Notes: generated by a model not told the origin, from the letters alone. A stretch of DNA of 64,000 nucleotides from Sphingomicrobium flavum (GCF_024721605.1 NZ_CP102630.1:496001-560000); one strand, 5' to 3'. Positions 1 through 9,176 are shown, counted from the stretch's first letter. Made by a program: numbers and translations.

Positions 1-727
1 CATCATCGGCGATGAAATCCTGTCAGGCCGGACGCAGGACAAGAATGTCGCGCAAATCGCGCTGTGGCTGAATGTGCAGGGCATCCGCCTGATGGAAGTC
101 AGGGTGGTGCCGGACATACAGGACAAGATCGTCAAGGCGGTGAACGAATTGCGCGCCGCGTATGATTATCTCTTCACCACTGGCGGGATCGGCCCGACCC
201 ATGACGACATCACGGTCGATGCCATCGCCGCCGCGCTCGACGTGCCGGTGGTCGAGCATCCCGAGGCACGGGCCATGCTGGAGCGCTATTATGCCAAGAT
301 TGGCGGCGAGCTGACCCAAGCGCGGCTGCGTATGGCGCGGGTGCCGCAAGGCGCGGACCTGATCCGGAACCCGGTATCGGGGGCGCCCGGCATCCATGTC
401 GAGAATATCTACATTATGGCGGGCATTCCGCACATCACTGCGGGCATGATGGAAGGGCTGACCGGTACGCTGGAGGGCGGCAATCCGGTCATTTCGAAGA
501 CCGTGGGTGCCTACGCGCCCGAAAGCGAGATCAGCGAACTCCTCAAGGACCTCATCAAGCGCTTCGACGGCATTGCGGTCGGCAGTTATCCCTTCTTCAA
601 GGAAGGCAAGGTCGGGTCCAATTTCGTCGTGCGCGCGGAAGATGAGGTTTTGGCCAACGCAGCCATCGAAGCATTGGGCGCGGCGCTGGACGAGGCCGGT
701 TTTCCCAGCGTCCCCGGGGGCATCTGA
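1..727 (+). CDS. CinA N-terminal-type molybdopterin-binding-fold protein (5' partial)
   Basis: The frame is open from base 2, so the true start lies upstream of the window. The protein carries the MoaB/Mog-like fold signature, including the loop TTGGIGPTHDD near bases 178-210. It ends at 727 with no C-terminal PncC/nicotinamide-nucleotide deamidase domain, so it is the short, stand-alone form of the CinA family (competence/damage-inducible protein A, COG1058). Known CinA N-terminal domains have been linked to ADP-ribose pyrophosphatase activity, but the role of the short form is not settled. The next gene is on the other strand, and the 126 bases between them show no clear gene. Confidence 0.85.
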   Translation, partial: IIGDEILSGRTQDKNVAQIALWLNVQGIRLMEVRVVPDIQDKIVKAVNELRAAYDYLFTTGGIGPTHDDITVDAIAAALDVPVVEHPEARAMLERYYAKIGGELTQARLRMARVPQGADLIRNPVSGAPGIHVENIYIMAGIPHITAGMMEGLTGTLEGGNPVISKTVGAYAPESEISELLKDLIKRFDGIAVGSYPFFKEGKVGSNFVVRAEDEVLANAAIEALGAALDEAGFPSVPGGI

Positions 728-853
728 CCCGCGTGTGAGCGGGGGAGAGAGGGTCAGGCGCGCCCCGGGGACGGGGTGTGTGGCGGTGATGGGGGAAGGC
801 ACCGTCATGATGCTATTCGATGCCAAGGCGTCGCAGGTTACAGCACGGTCGTA

Positions 854-1171
854 TCAGGCTCCCAGCGCCGCAAACCAATCCGCATAAGGCGTATTTTTGG
901 CCATGCGCCGGTTATAGTCGGGCGCCCCGTCGTTCCACCACGGATCGCCCCGCTCCCCGAGCGCGAGCTTGGCCTTGTGGACCGCGGCCTTCGCGGCTTG
1001 TTTCGCTTCTTCGTCACCGCGCTCGAGCGCGTCTCGCTTGGCGCGCCGCGCCGACATCAGTTCGCGCACCAGCGTGTGGCGCAGCTCTTCGGCCAGCGCC
1101 GGATCACTCATCCGCCACAAGCGGCCGCGCACGACGAAATAGCGGCCATCGGGGGTTACGGGATGCTGCAC
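854..1171 (-). CDS. small conserved hypothetical protein
   Basis: A 105-aa charged protein with no recognised domain. It begins PDGRYFVVRGRLWR soon after the start and ends with a WWNDGAPDYN segment and Trp/Tyr-rich tail. The middle is an Arg/Lys/Ala-rich helix (about residues 30-70), probably a coiled coil. The frame stays open upstream to 1231, but a GTG at 1171 is preceded by AGGAGG (1176-1181), four bases away, so I choose that start. It is divergent from the TIR gene. I recall similar short proteins in sphingomonads, but cannot assign a function. Confidence 0.7.
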   Translation of the reverse strand: MQHPVTPDGRYFVVRGRLWRMSDPALAEELRHTLVRELMSARRAKRDALERGDEEAKQAAKAAVHKAKLALGERGDPWWNDGAPDYNRRMAKNTPYADWFAALGA

Positions 1172-1233
1172 TCTTCCTCCTAGGCTAAACCATGTTATGA
1201 AGGGGCGATAAGTTCCGTGGGGGAAGCGCACAG

Positions 1234-3228
1234 TTGGCCGATATCTTCATCTCTTATTCCAGTGAGGAGCGCGCGACCGCTGAGCAATTGGCTGCCGCGT
1301 TGGAGGCGAGGGGCTATTCGGTCTGGTGGGATCGTAATCTTGAAGGAGGGGCAGACTTTTCCGACGATATCGAGCGCGAGATGGCCGAGGCGAGCGCCAT
1401 CCTGGTTGCCTGGTCAGGCAATGCCGCCAAAAGCCACTGGGTGCGCGATGAAGCCAGCTATGGCCGCGATGCGGGCAAATTGGTGCCGATCACGCTCGAT
1501 GGCGCGCAGCCGCCCATCGGCTTTCGCCAGGTGCAGACGATCGATTTTACCGGCTGGAATGGCGGGGACGATGAGCGGCTGACGCGGCTGGCGAGCGCGA
1601 TCGACCGGTGCTGCGGGCGCGAGCCCGGTGTGGACGCCCCAGTGCCTGCTGCCACGCCGCCGACAGGTGCTGCTTCCAGGACGGCCATGATCGTCGCGAT
1701 CGTCGGGGCAATCTTACTGCTGCTGGCGGCTGGCTGGTGGTTTACGCGCGGCGGGGACGAAAGTGGTGCAGCAGCGGTGGTAGCGGAAACCTCTGTGGCG
1801 GTGCTGCCCTTCAGTTCGCTGTCGAGCGATGAAGATGACCGCTATTTCGCCGAAGGGGTCACGCAGGAAATCCTCAATCGGCTGGCGGCCCTCGATGAAT
1901 TGCGGGTGACCTCGCGCTCGGCCAGCTTCCAGTTCGGCGGCAGCGAATTGCCGTTGAACGAAATCGCCGAGCAGCTTCACGTGTCGCACATCGTCGAAGG
2001 CACCGTGCGTCGCAGCGGTGACGATTGGCGGGTGACGGCCCAGCTGATCCGTGCCGCAGATAATAGCCAGCTGTGGAGCGACAGCTATGACGCGACCGGC
2101 GATGACCTGTTGCGGGTGCAGGAAGAGATAGCGGAACGCGCTGCCGAGGCGCTCGGTGTGTTGCTGGATCGCGGCAACCGCCAGGCCATGACCCGCGCGG
2201 GCATCAACAATCCCGAGGCCTATGCCATGTTCGCGCGCACGCTCAATTCGTTCGAGCGCGCGCATAGTGGGCCGAACCAGTATCAGGAGCTTGCCGAGAC
2301 GGTCGAGCTGGCCGACAGGGCCTTCGCTCTCGAACCCAAGCTGTGGCAGGCACAGCTGGTTGCGATCGACCGTCCGAGCCATCTGCTCGCCGATAGTGCG
2401 ATCGGCACGCCGATTGACCCCGACACCTCACCCCAGCAAGCCAAGGCGGAAATCTTGAGGCGCATCAATCTGGCGCGCGAACATGCGCCGCATTCGGCGC
2501 TTCCCGTGCTGGATCAGCAGGCGATCATCTATTCGGACGACTGGTCGATGGCGAGCGAGATCGTGGCGGCGGTCATGGCCGATCGGGACAATTGCCAGAT
2601 TGGCCTGAGCTATGATGACTTCCTGGTCCAGGAGTTGGGGCTGCTCGAGGAATATCTCGAATATTCACGCCACAAGATCGGCTGCGATCCGATCCAGGGC
2701 AATGCGGCCCTGCTCGAAGCGGCGCTTTATGCCGACAAGGCCGACATAGTCCGCGAACTGATCGACAAGATTGATATCGAACGCGGTTTCGGCCCGGACT
2801 TGCGCGCCAAGGTTCAAGCACATCTGTATCTTGGAGAAATCGACAAGGCAGAGGCAGTGCTGCCGAAGTTCGACCGCAACAGCTATTTCTACTTCCAGGC
2901 TATGACTACGCTGGCCGGCGCCAAAGGGGACCGCGCGGAGCTGGATCGGTTGCGCAAATTTGCGGAAAACTTCCCCGTCTTTCCTGATGCACCGCGGCTG
3001 CATTTGGCGTTGATGAATGGCGATCGCGCGCTGGCGAACGAGATTGCCGCGCGGATCGATGCCCGGCCCGGCGGCACGGCCTGGCTGGCGACCTCGGCCA
3101 ACACCATCTGTTATTGCGGGAAGATGTTCGACCTGTCGGCGACGCCCAACTTCGCCGCACGGCTGAAAGAGGCAGGGGCAACCCAGTCGAAGTCCAGCCC
3201 AATCAAGTGGCCCTTGAAGGACTGGTAA
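1234..3228 (+). CDS. TIR domain, transmembrane, TolB-like, TPR protein
   Basis: 664 aa with a TTG start (1234) after a GGGGGA Shine-Dalgarno stretch at 1219-1224. An N-terminal TIR domain occupies about residues 1-125 (opening ADIFISYSSEERATAEQL). The motif WVRDEASYG places Glu73 where catalytic Glu sits in NAD-cleaving TIR domains. A single membrane helix follows at about 149-170. Residues 186-308 match the TolB/FlgO-like N-terminal domain found beside adenylate cyclases and CadC-like regulators (SVAVLPFSSLSSDEDDRYFAEGVTQEI). The rest is helical and TPR-like. The TIR domain is predicted cytosolic and the C-terminal part periplasmic. NADase or signalling activity is inference; there is no defence partner gene next to it. 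Confidence 0.85.
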   Translation: MADIFISYSSEERATAEQLAAALEARGYSVWWDRNLEGGADFSDDIEREMAEASAILVAWSGNAAKSHWVRDEASYGRDAGKLVPITLDGAQPPIGFRQVQTIDFTGWNGGDDERLTRLASAIDRCCGREPGVDAPVPAATPPTGAASRTAMIVAIVGAILLLLAAGWWFTRGGDESGAAAVVAETSVAVLPFSSLSSDEDDRYFAEGVTQEILNRLAALDELRVTSRSASFQFGGSELPLNEIAEQLHVSHIVEGTVRRSGDDWRVTAQLIRAADNSQLWSDSYDATGDDLLRVQEEIAERAAEALGVLLDRGNRQAMTRAGINNPEAYAMFARTLNSFERAHSGPNQYQELAETVELADRAFALEPKLWQAQLVAIDRPSHLLADSAIGTPIDPDTSPQQAKAEILRRINLAREHAPHSALPVLDQQAIIYSDDWSMASEIVAAVMADRDNCQIGLSYDDFLVQELGLLEEYLEYSRHKIGCDPIQGNAALLEAALYADKADIVRELIDKIDIERGFGPDLRAKVQAHLYLGEIDKAEAVLPKFDRNSYFYFQAMTTLAGAKGDRAELDRLRKFAENFPVFPDAPRLHLALMNGDRALANEIAARIDARPGGTAWLATSANTICYCGKMFDLSATPNFAARLKEAGATQSKSSPIKWPLKDW

Positions 3229-3287
3229 CCGGAACAGCCCGCATCCCCGCCCGTTAGTGGCTCGAATATGGGGAAAATGGGCAGTTC

Positions 3288-5165
3288 ATGGATCATAATC
3301 ACTTACTGATCGCTTTCGCGCTGATCGGCTTGGCCGGTATCGGCGCGCAGTGGGTGGCATGGCGCACGGGCCTTCCCGCCATCGCGCTGATGCTGGTGGC
3401 GGGGTTCATTCTGGGCCCTGCGACCGGGCTGATCGATCCGCATCATGATTTTGGCGAAATGCTGGAGCCCATCGTGTCGATCGCGGTGGCGATCATCCTG
3501 TTTGAGGGCGGGCTGACCCTCAAATTTTCCGAGTTGAAAAAAGCGGGTGCGGCGATCGGGCGGCTGGTGGTCATTGGCGTGCCGGTGGCCTGGGTGGCGG
3601 GCTCGCTCGCGCTCTACCATGTCGCCGGGTTCGACTGGCCGGTGTCGATCCTGTTCGCAGGCATCCTGGTGGTGACGGGGCCGACGGTGATCATGCCGCT
3701 GCTGCGCCAGTCCAACCTCGCCCCGCGGCCCAAGGCGGTGCTGAAATGGGAAGGCATCGTCAACGATCCGATCGGCGCGCTGCTGGCCGTCATCACCTAT
3801 GAATATCTGGTGCAGGCGCAGGCGGGATCGACCTTTATCGACAATATGCTGGCCCTGCTGGTATCGATGATCGTGGCGGGCGGCATGGGCTATGCCGCAG
3901 CCTATGCGGTGCGCTGGATGTTCCCGCGCGGGCTAGTGCCCGAATTCCTGAAGGCGCCGGTGCTGCTGGTGATGGTGATCGGCACTTTCGTGCTGTCCAA
4001 CTTCATCCAGCAGGAAACCGGGCTGCTCGCAGTGACCGTGATGGGCATTGCGCTTGCCAACATGAAGCTGTCGAGCGCGCGCACCTATCTGCCCTTCAAG
4101 GAAAATATCACCATACTTCTCGTCTCGGGGGTCTTTATCATCCTGTCGGCCTCGCTCGATGTCGAGGCGCTGATGCAGTTCCAGGGGCGCTGGTTCCTCT
4201 TCCTGCTGGTGCTGCTCTTCATCGTGCGCCCGCTAACGGTCTTCATCAGCCTGGCCTTTTCCAAGGTGCCATGGCGCGAACAGCTCTTCATCGGCTGGAT
4301 CGCGCCGCGCGGGATCGTGGCGGTGGCAATCACCGGCCTGTTCGCGCTGCGGCTCGACGAGATTGGCTATACGGGCGGTCAATATCTGGTGACGCTGGCT
4401 TTTGCCGTGGTCGCCGCGACGATCGTGGCGCATGGCTTCACGATGAAGCCGCTGGCGCGTATGCTCGGCCTCAACGGGCCGGAGAGCAACGGCGTGCTGA
4501 TCATCGGCGGGCAGAGCTTTTCATTCTCGCTCGCCAAGACGCTGCGGATGCTGGGCGTGCCGGTGACGGTGGCCGATACGGGCTGGCAGCGGCTGGCCCC
4601 CGCGCGCAGCGCCGGCATCCCCATCTTTCACGGCGAAATCCTGTCCGAAGCGACCGAGGACGAGCTCGATTTCAGCCAGTTCCAGGCCCTCGTCGCGACC
4701 ACCGACAACGAGGCCTACAATGCTTTGGTCTGCAGCGAATTCGTGCATGAGGTGGGATCGGACGCGGTCTACCAATTGGGCGATGCCTCCGAGGGCGATC
4801 CGCATGCGCTGTCCGACAGCCTGCGCGGCCGCGCCTTGTTCGCCCGGGGGCATGGCGTCGAAGATGTGGCGGAAAGCGAAAGCCGTGGCTGGACGCTGCG
4901 CGCCATCGATCTCACCATCCGCCATGATTTCAAGGACGCGCTGAGCCGCCTGCCCGAGGGCGCCGACCTGTTGTTCATCCTGCGCGAGGACGGGCAATTG
5001 CGCTTCACCACCCACGCGTCGCAGCCGGAAGGCCGCCCGGGCGACATCATCGTCGCTTACTGCCCGCCCGGCACGCCCGAACTGCATCTGGAAGTCACCG
5101 AAGAGAGCCTGGCCGCCGCCAAACAGGCCGACACCCAAGCCGAGCCCGAGGAGGCCCGAACATGA
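3288..5165 (+). CDS. CPA1-family cation:proton antiporter with C-terminal nucleotide-binding-like domain
   Basis: 625 aa. Residues 1 to about 395 form a dozen hydrophobic helices typical of NhaP/CPA1 Na+(K+)/H+ exchangers, with the ion-binding Asn-Asp pair in NDPIGALLAV near residue 159. From about residue 400 a soluble, Rossmann-like TrkA-N-type region begins (NGVLIIGGQSFSFSLAKTL) and runs to an acidic tail. TrkA-type domains usually gate transport through nucleotide binding. The gene overlaps the next lipoprotein gene by four bases (ATGA at 5162-5165), so they are probably co-translated. Substrate ion cannot be told from sequence. Confidence 0.9.
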   Translation: MDHNHLLIAFALIGLAGIGAQWVAWRTGLPAIALMLVAGFILGPATGLIDPHHDFGEMLEPIVSIAVAIILFEGGLTLKFSELKKAGAAIGRLVVIGVPVAWVAGSLALYHVAGFDWPVSILFAGILVVTGPTVIMPLLRQSNLAPRPKAVLKWEGIVNDPIGALLAVITYEYLVQAQAGSTFIDNMLALLVSMIVAGGMGYAAAYAVRWMFPRGLVPEFLKAPVLLVMVIGTFVLSNFIQQETGLLAVTVMGIALANMKLSSARTYLPFKENITILLVSGVFIILSASLDVEALMQFQGRWFLFLLVLLFIVRPLTVFISLAFSKVPWREQLFIGWIAPRGIVAVAITGLFALRLDEIGYTGGQYLVTLAFAVVAATIVAHGFTMKPLARMLGLNGPESNGVLIIGGQSFSFSLAKTLRMLGVPVTVADTGWQRLAPARSAGIPIFHGEILSEATEDELDFSQFQALVATTDNEAYNALVCSEFVHEVGSDAVYQLGDASEGDPHALSDSLRGRALFARGHGVEDVAESESRGWTLRAIDLTIRHDFKDALSRLPEGADLLFILREDGQLRFTTHASQPEGRPGDIIVAYCPPGTPELHLEVTEESLAAAKQADTQAEPEEART

Positions 5166-5731
5166 CCCGCTTACTCATTCTGCCGCTGACCCTGCTGGCG
5201 CTGTCCGGCTGCACCGATCGCGGTGCGGGGGAGGGCGATGCGGGCGACAATGCGATGCCCAGCAACCAGACCCAGTCGGTCTTCCGCGACGAGGTGCGCA
5301 ACGAGATTGAGGAGCCGTTGGAAGATGAAGCGCCGCGTGAGTTGACCATTGGCTTCCCCGAAGGCGGTAGCGAGCTCGATGCCGCGGCGGTGGAGGCATT
5401 GTCGGGCTTTCTGTCGCCTGACTGGGTGAGCGGCGATGCGCCCGTGCGGCTCTGGGGGCATAGCGACACGGTCGGCAGCGATGCGCAGAATTTCGAGGCC
5501 GGCGAAGCCCGCGCCCGTGCGGTTGCCGACTATCTGGAAGCCAATGGCGTGCGTCCCGAGCGCATCACCATCGTCTCACTGGGCGAGGGCAATCCGGTCG
5601 AGCCCAATTACCTGCCAGACGGTAGCGACAATGAAGCGGGCCAACGCGCCAATCGCCGCGTCGAGATGATGGTGGGTGGTATGCCAGAGGCTGATGGCGA
5701 GCCGGTGGATGGAAGCCAGAATACCACCTGA
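5162..5731 (+). CDS. OmpA-family lipoprotein
   Basis: 189 aa. A signal peptide ends in a lipobox (LALSGC, Cys17), followed by a flexible acidic linker and a C-terminal OmpA/MotB-like peptidoglycan-binding domain (about residues 60-175). Recognisable parts are LWGHSDTVGSDAQNF, ARARAVADYLEANGV and the end motif QRANRRVEMMV. It is expected to be anchored in the outer membrane facing the periplasm and to hold peptidoglycan. It starts inside the stop of the antiporter gene, which suggests one transcript, though a functional link between the two is not obvious. Confidence 0.9.
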   Translation: MTRLLILPLTLLALSGCTDRGAGEGDAGDNAMPSNQTQSVFRDEVRNEIEEPLEDEAPRELTIGFPEGGSELDAAAVEALSGFLSPDWVSGDAPVRLWGHSDTVGSDAQNFEAGEARARAVADYLEANGVRPERITIVSLGEGNPVEPNYLPDGSDNEAGQRANRRVEMMVGGMPEADGEPVDGSQNTT

Positions 5732-5753
5732 CGCTCTAATCGGCAGGGCCGAT

Positions 5754-5827
5754 TGGAGCGGGTGAAGGGAATCGAACCCTCGTCGTCAGCTTGGGAAGCT
5801 GCTGCTCTACCATTGAGCTACACCCGC
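5754..5827 (-). tRNA. tRNA-Gly (CCC)
   Basis: On the minus strand the 74-nt sequence folds as a cloverleaf: acceptor GCGGGTG/CACCCGC, D arm GCTC/GAGC, anticodon loop TTCCCAA (anticodon CCC), T loop TTCGATT, discriminator T and an encoded CCA (5754-5756). The outermost pair of the anticodon stem is G-A, an irregularity I can see but not explain. Confidence 0.95.
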
Positions 5828-5870
5828 TTTCGCGCTGCGGCGATATGGCGAAGGCAGCCCGGTTCGTCAA

Positions 5871-6158
5871 TCAGCCTTTGATGACGTCGTCCCAGTCGGG
5901 ATGGGCTTCGGCCTGCGCCTTGAAGAAGGTGCAGACGGGGATGATCTTCCAGCCTTTTTCGCGCGCATCGGCGACCGCGCGCTCGGCCAGTGCTTCGCCC
6001 ACGCCCTGACCGCGCGCGCTTTCGGGCACGAAGGTGTGATCGATCATGATGAGCTGGTCGTTGTTGCGGCTGAAGGTCATTTCAGCTTCTTCGTCCGCGC
6101 CGCCAGGCGTCACGCTCCAGCGGCCGCGGCCATTGTGTTCGGTAAATTTGATATCCAT
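5871..6158 (-). CDS. GNAT-family N-acetyltransferase (COG2388 small type)
   Basis: 95 aa from the ATG at 6158; a TTG two codons upstream (6164) is the alternative. The acetyl-CoA loop is seen in PESARGQGVGEALAERAV, and the protein ends with the CTFFKAQAEAHPDW segment typical of small YjdJ-like acetyltransferases. Members are minimal GNAT domains of about 90-100 aa; their substrates are mostly unknown. It stands alone between tRNA-Gly and the ccdA/thioredoxin pair. Confidence 0.85.
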   Translation of the reverse strand: MDIKFTEHNGRGRWSVTPGGADEEAEMTFSRNNDQLIMIDHTFVPESARGQGVGEALAERAVADAREKGWKIIPVCTFFKAQAEAHPDWDDVIKG

Positions 6159-6192
6159 GCCCAACCAATGGCTAAGCGAGGATATGGATGCA

Positions 6193-6912
6193 TCAAAAGC
6201 GCGTGGTGAACGCGATCAGTCCCGGCGGTAGCAGGTCGATCAATGCCGCTTCGATGAGCTTGTCAAAGCCTGTCAGCACCATCGCCCCGACGAGGATCAG
6301 CGTGACGCCAAGGATTGGTTTGGCATAGCGCGCCAATGTCCGCGCCGCCTTCGACCGTTCGCCCAGCGCCTTCTTGGAGCCATAGGCAAAGGCGAGGATC
6401 GACAGCGCGACCCCCGTGCCGAAGAGGAGGAAGGTGATGAACGCCTGGAAAAGGTTCTCGCCCTGCGCTGCAGCCGCGATGGCGACCCCCAGCGTGGGAC
6501 CAACGCAGGGCGCCCAGACGAGCCCCAGCAACAACCCGATCCCGAACTGCCCCTTGAGACCGTCGCCCGCTGCGGTGGAAAGCGCCATGTTGGCACGATT
6601 GGTGAGCGGGGCAGCGGCGGCGCTCAGCGCCGCCTGCGCGCGGGGCACCAGCAGCAATAGCCCGGCACCCAGCAGCAGCGCGCCCGCGATCGAGCGGATG
6701 AGCGACTGGTCGATCCCTAGCGAGAAACCGAAAGCGATAATCGCAAAGCCGAAGGTGGCGAAGCTGACGACCAGCCCGCCCGCCAGCGCAACCGGGCCCA
6801 GCCGGTGCTGCCCCAGCGCCGACCCGATCAGGACCGGCAGGATAGGCAGCACGCAGGGATTGAGGATGGTGACCAGCCCGGCGACGAAGGCCAGCCCCAG
6901 CGCGGCAAGCAT
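6193..6912 (-). CDS. CcdA-type thiol:disulfide transport membrane protein
   Basis: 239 aa with about six membrane helices. The two Cys needed to move electrons across the membrane are visible in the family motifs: Cys20 in LNPCVLPILP and Cys136 in WAPCVGPT. This is the stand-alone CcdA/DsbD-beta form. It begins three bases after the thioredoxin-like lipoprotein gene on the same strand, so the two should form one operon: CcdA passes reducing power from cytoplasmic thioredoxin to its periplasmic partner, for cytochrome c maturation or protein disulfide repair. Confidence 0.92.
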   Translation of the reverse strand: MLAALGLAFVAGLVTILNPCVLPILPVLIGSALGQHRLGPVALAGGLVVSFATFGFAIIAFGFSLGIDQSLIRSIAGALLLGAGLLLLVPRAQAALSAAAAPLTNRANMALSTAAGDGLKGQFGIGLLLGLVWAPCVGPTLGVAIAAAAQGENLFQAFITFLLFGTGVALSILAFAYGSKKALGERSKAARTLARYAKPILGVTLILVGAMVLTGFDKLIEAALIDLLPPGLIAFTTRF

Positions 6913-6915
6913 GGC

Positions 6916-7344
6916 CTAGACGCTGTCCAGCACCACCGCGCGCAGTCGCTCGCGATCCGTTTCGGCGATCGAGCGAGCGACTTCCTCGCGGCCGTTGAAG
7001 ACCAGGATGGTCGACTGGCGCGGGATGCGGTGGGCCTTCAGGAAGGCCTCATGCTCGTCATAATCGACCTTGAAAAACATGGCGTCCTCGAGGCTTTGCT
7101 CGCTTTGCAATTCGTCGAGGATGGGGGCCTGCGCCTTGCAGGTGGGGCACCAGGTGGCGAACACATCGACGATGATCGTGCGCCCATCGGCCTGCGCCTG
7201 TTCGAAGGCCGCCGGGGTGTAGGCGATCCAGTTGCTGTCGACCGCGCTTTCGCTCGAAGGCTGCGCGGGGGTTTCGCCCGAATTGCAGGCTGCAAGGGCG
7301 AGGATGGCAAAGGCCGCGCCGAGCGACCGGATCAAATGTGGCAT
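6916..7344 (-). CDS. thioredoxin-family lipoprotein
   Basis: 142 aa. The signal sequence ends in LALAAC (Cys20 predicted lipidated). The thioredoxin fold has the redox motif WCPTC (Cys66, Cys69) in DVFATWCPTCKAQAP, and the cis-Pro loop reads IPRQSTILVF. It is expected to face the periplasm and be kept reduced by the CcdA protein encoded just downstream, three bases after its stop. The target (apocytochrome c or another protein) is not evident. Confidence 0.9.
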   Translation of the reverse strand: MPHLIRSLGAAFAILALAACNSGETPAQPSSESAVDSNWIAYTPAAFEQAQADGRTIIVDVFATWCPTCKAQAPILDELQSEQSLEDAMFFKVDYDEHEAFLKAHRIPRQSTILVFNGREEVARSIAETDRERLRAVVLDSV

Positions 7345-7412
7345 TGAGAGACTCCCGTGACGTACCGACGGGATTCGGCACGAATACGCACAAGGTTACA
7401 GCCGACGCGAAA

Positions 7413-8075
7413 TTAATTTGCGGGGGCGGCATCCTTGGGCGCGTCGATCTTCCGCGCGAGCTTGACGGCGAGCGCGACCAGCGGCGGAATGGCAATGAAG
7501 CTCAGCACCGCCTTGGCGAGCATCTGGCCGGCCAGCAGCGGCAGGATCGGGAAGACGCCCAGGAAGGCGATGGTGATGAAGATCAGGCTGTCGACCGTCT
7601 GGCTCAAGACGCCCGCGACCGCCGAGCGCAGCCACAGCAATTTGCCGCCGGGCTGCTTCATCTTGTCAAAGATCCACACGTTGAGCAGGGTCGAGGTGCC
7701 GTAAGCGGCAATGCCCGCCAGCCAGATGCGCGGGGTCGAGGCGAGCAGCAGGTTAAACGCGTCAAGCCGGTCGGCCTGCATTTCTTCTGCCGCCGGCAGG
7801 ACCAGCACGAAATAGGTCAGCAACGAGGCGATGATCAGCGGCACGAAACCGAAATAGACCAGCTTCTGCGCGGTTTTCGCGCCCCACAGCTCCGTCACCG
7901 CGCTGGCGATGATCACCAGCATGAGGAAGGGGAAGATACCGCTTTCGACTGCCAGCGGCCCCAGCGAGACCTGCTTGTTGGCCAGAATGCCCGCCGTGCA
8001 GATCATGCCGCCATAAAAGACGGAGAAAGCGAAGAGCGAGAGCGGGATGGTGCGCGGGGCGGTCTGATCGGTCAT
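7413..8075 (-). CDS. queuosine-precursor transporter (VUT/YhhQ family)
   Basis: 220 aa, highly hydrophobic with about six helices. It matches the VUT/DUF165 family by VTELWGAKTAQKLVYFGF, the AAYGTSTLLNVWIFDKMK segment and the SQTVDSLIFITIAF helix. E. coli YhhQ imports preQ0/preQ1 for queuosine tRNA modification; the same role is inferred here. I looked for a preQ1-riboswitch-like leader upstream (8076-8180) and did not see a convincing one. The 68 bases between this gene and the thioredoxin gene hold no gene. Confidence 0.88.
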   Translation of the reverse strand: MTDQTAPRTIPLSLFAFSVFYGGMICTAGILANKQVSLGPLAVESGIFPFLMLVIIASAVTELWGAKTAQKLVYFGFVPLIIASLLTYFVLVLPAAEEMQADRLDAFNLLLASTPRIWLAGIAAYGTSTLLNVWIFDKMKQPGGKLLWLRSAVAGVLSQTVDSLIFITIAFLGVFPILPLLAGQMLAKAVLSFIAIPPLVALAVKLARKIDAPKDAAPAN

Positions 8076-8189
8076 GGCGAATTGCCTAGCGTCTCGCCAC
8101 GAAAAGCCAAGGCTTTTGATTGACGGGGGTGAGGGGGCTGGGTAGGCAGCCGCAACTTTTCATCACCACATTCCAGCAGCTTGGGGACA

Positions 8190-9176
8190 ATGGGCGAGAC
8201 GCGTTTCGATATCGTGGCAATGGGCGATGCGATCGTCGATGTGATCGCGTCTTGCGACGATGAATTTCTCGATACGCATGGCCTGCCGCGCGGATCGATG
8301 CAGCTGCTCAGCCCCGAAGCCGCAGACGTCCTCTATGCCGCGATGGGGCAGGCGCGCGAAATGTCGGGCGGGTCGGCAGCCAATTCGATGGCGGGGATCG
8401 CCGCGATGGGGGGCAAGGCGGCCTTCATCGGGCAGATCGCCGATGACCAGCTGGGCGCCATCTTCCGCCATGACATGCGCGCCTTCGGCGTCGATTTCGC
8501 AACATCCGCGCTGAGCGACGGGCCGCCGACGGGCCGCTGCCTCATCCTGGTGACGCCCGATGGGCAGCGCACGATGAATACGGCGCCGGGCGCCAGCCAT
8601 GAACTGACCGCCGCCACGCTGGACCGCGACCTCATCCGCGACAGCGCGATCCTCTATCTCGAAGGCTATCTATTCGGACCGGACAAGCCGCGCGCAGCGA
8701 TGATGGAGGCGCTCGCCATCGCGCATGGAGCGGGACGCGAAGTGGCCTTCACCTTGTCGGAAAGCGTCTGCATCGCTGCGCGCAAGGAGCCTTTCCTTGC
8801 GATGATCGACGATGGCGGGGTGGATCTTCTCTTCTGCAACGAGGATGAAGCCATCATCCTGACTGGGCTGGCGACGCTGGACGCGGCACTGGCCCAGCTT
8901 TCGGCCAAGGTGCCGACCCTGGTGGTGACGCGCGGCCAAGCGGGGGCGCTAGCGATCGAAAATGGCGAGCGCGTTGATGTTCCTGCTGCTCCCGTCGGCA
9001 AGGTGATTGATACCACCGGTGCCGGGGACATGTTTGCTGCAGGGTTTCTGACGGCAAGGGCCAAGGGGCATGATCTCAAGCGCTGCCTGGAAACGGGCGG
9101 ACTGGCGGCGGCAGACGTGATCCAGCGTTATGGTGCGCGGCCCGATGGCGATATGCGAAAGGTGGTGGGGCTGTGA
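8190..9176 (+). CDS. PfkB-family carbohydrate/adenosine kinase
   Basis: 328 aa from the ATG at 8190 (a TTG at 8181 is in frame, but GGGGAC at 8183-8188 fits a ribosome binding site for the ATG). Family marks are GGSAANSMAGIAAMGG near residue 60 and the PfkB signature DTTGAGDMFAAGFL, holding the catalytic Asp and anion hole. Sphingomonad orthologues are usually annotated adenosine kinase; that substrate fits the neighbouring nucleoside genes but is not proven by the sequence. The next gene starts inside its stop region. Confidence 0.85.
   Translation: MGETRFDIVAMGDAIVDVIASCDDEFLDTHGLPRGSMQLLSPEAADVLYAAMGQAREMSGGSAANSMAGIAAMGGKAAFIGQIADDQLGAIFRHDMRAFGVDFATSALSDGPPTGRCLILVTPDGQRTMNTAPGASHELTAATLDRDLIRDSAILYLEGYLFGPDKPRAAMMEALAIAHGAGREVAFTLSESVCIAARKEPFLAMIDDGGVDLLFCNEDEAIILTGLATLDAALAQLSAKVPTLVVTRGQAGALAIENGERVDVPAAPVGKVIDTTGAGDMFAAGFLTARAKGHDLKRCLETGGLAAADVIQRYGARPDGDMRKVVGL

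Noticed and set aside
1234-3228. TIR protein as part of an anti-phage defence system.
   Set aside because: No sensor, NLR, ThsA or Pycsar/CBASS gene next to it; the neighbours are ordinary transporters.
8076-8180. Possible preQ1 riboswitch ahead of the queuosine-precursor transporter gene.
   Set aside because: No convincing aptamer or pseudoknot pattern seen by eye; a covariance search would be needed.
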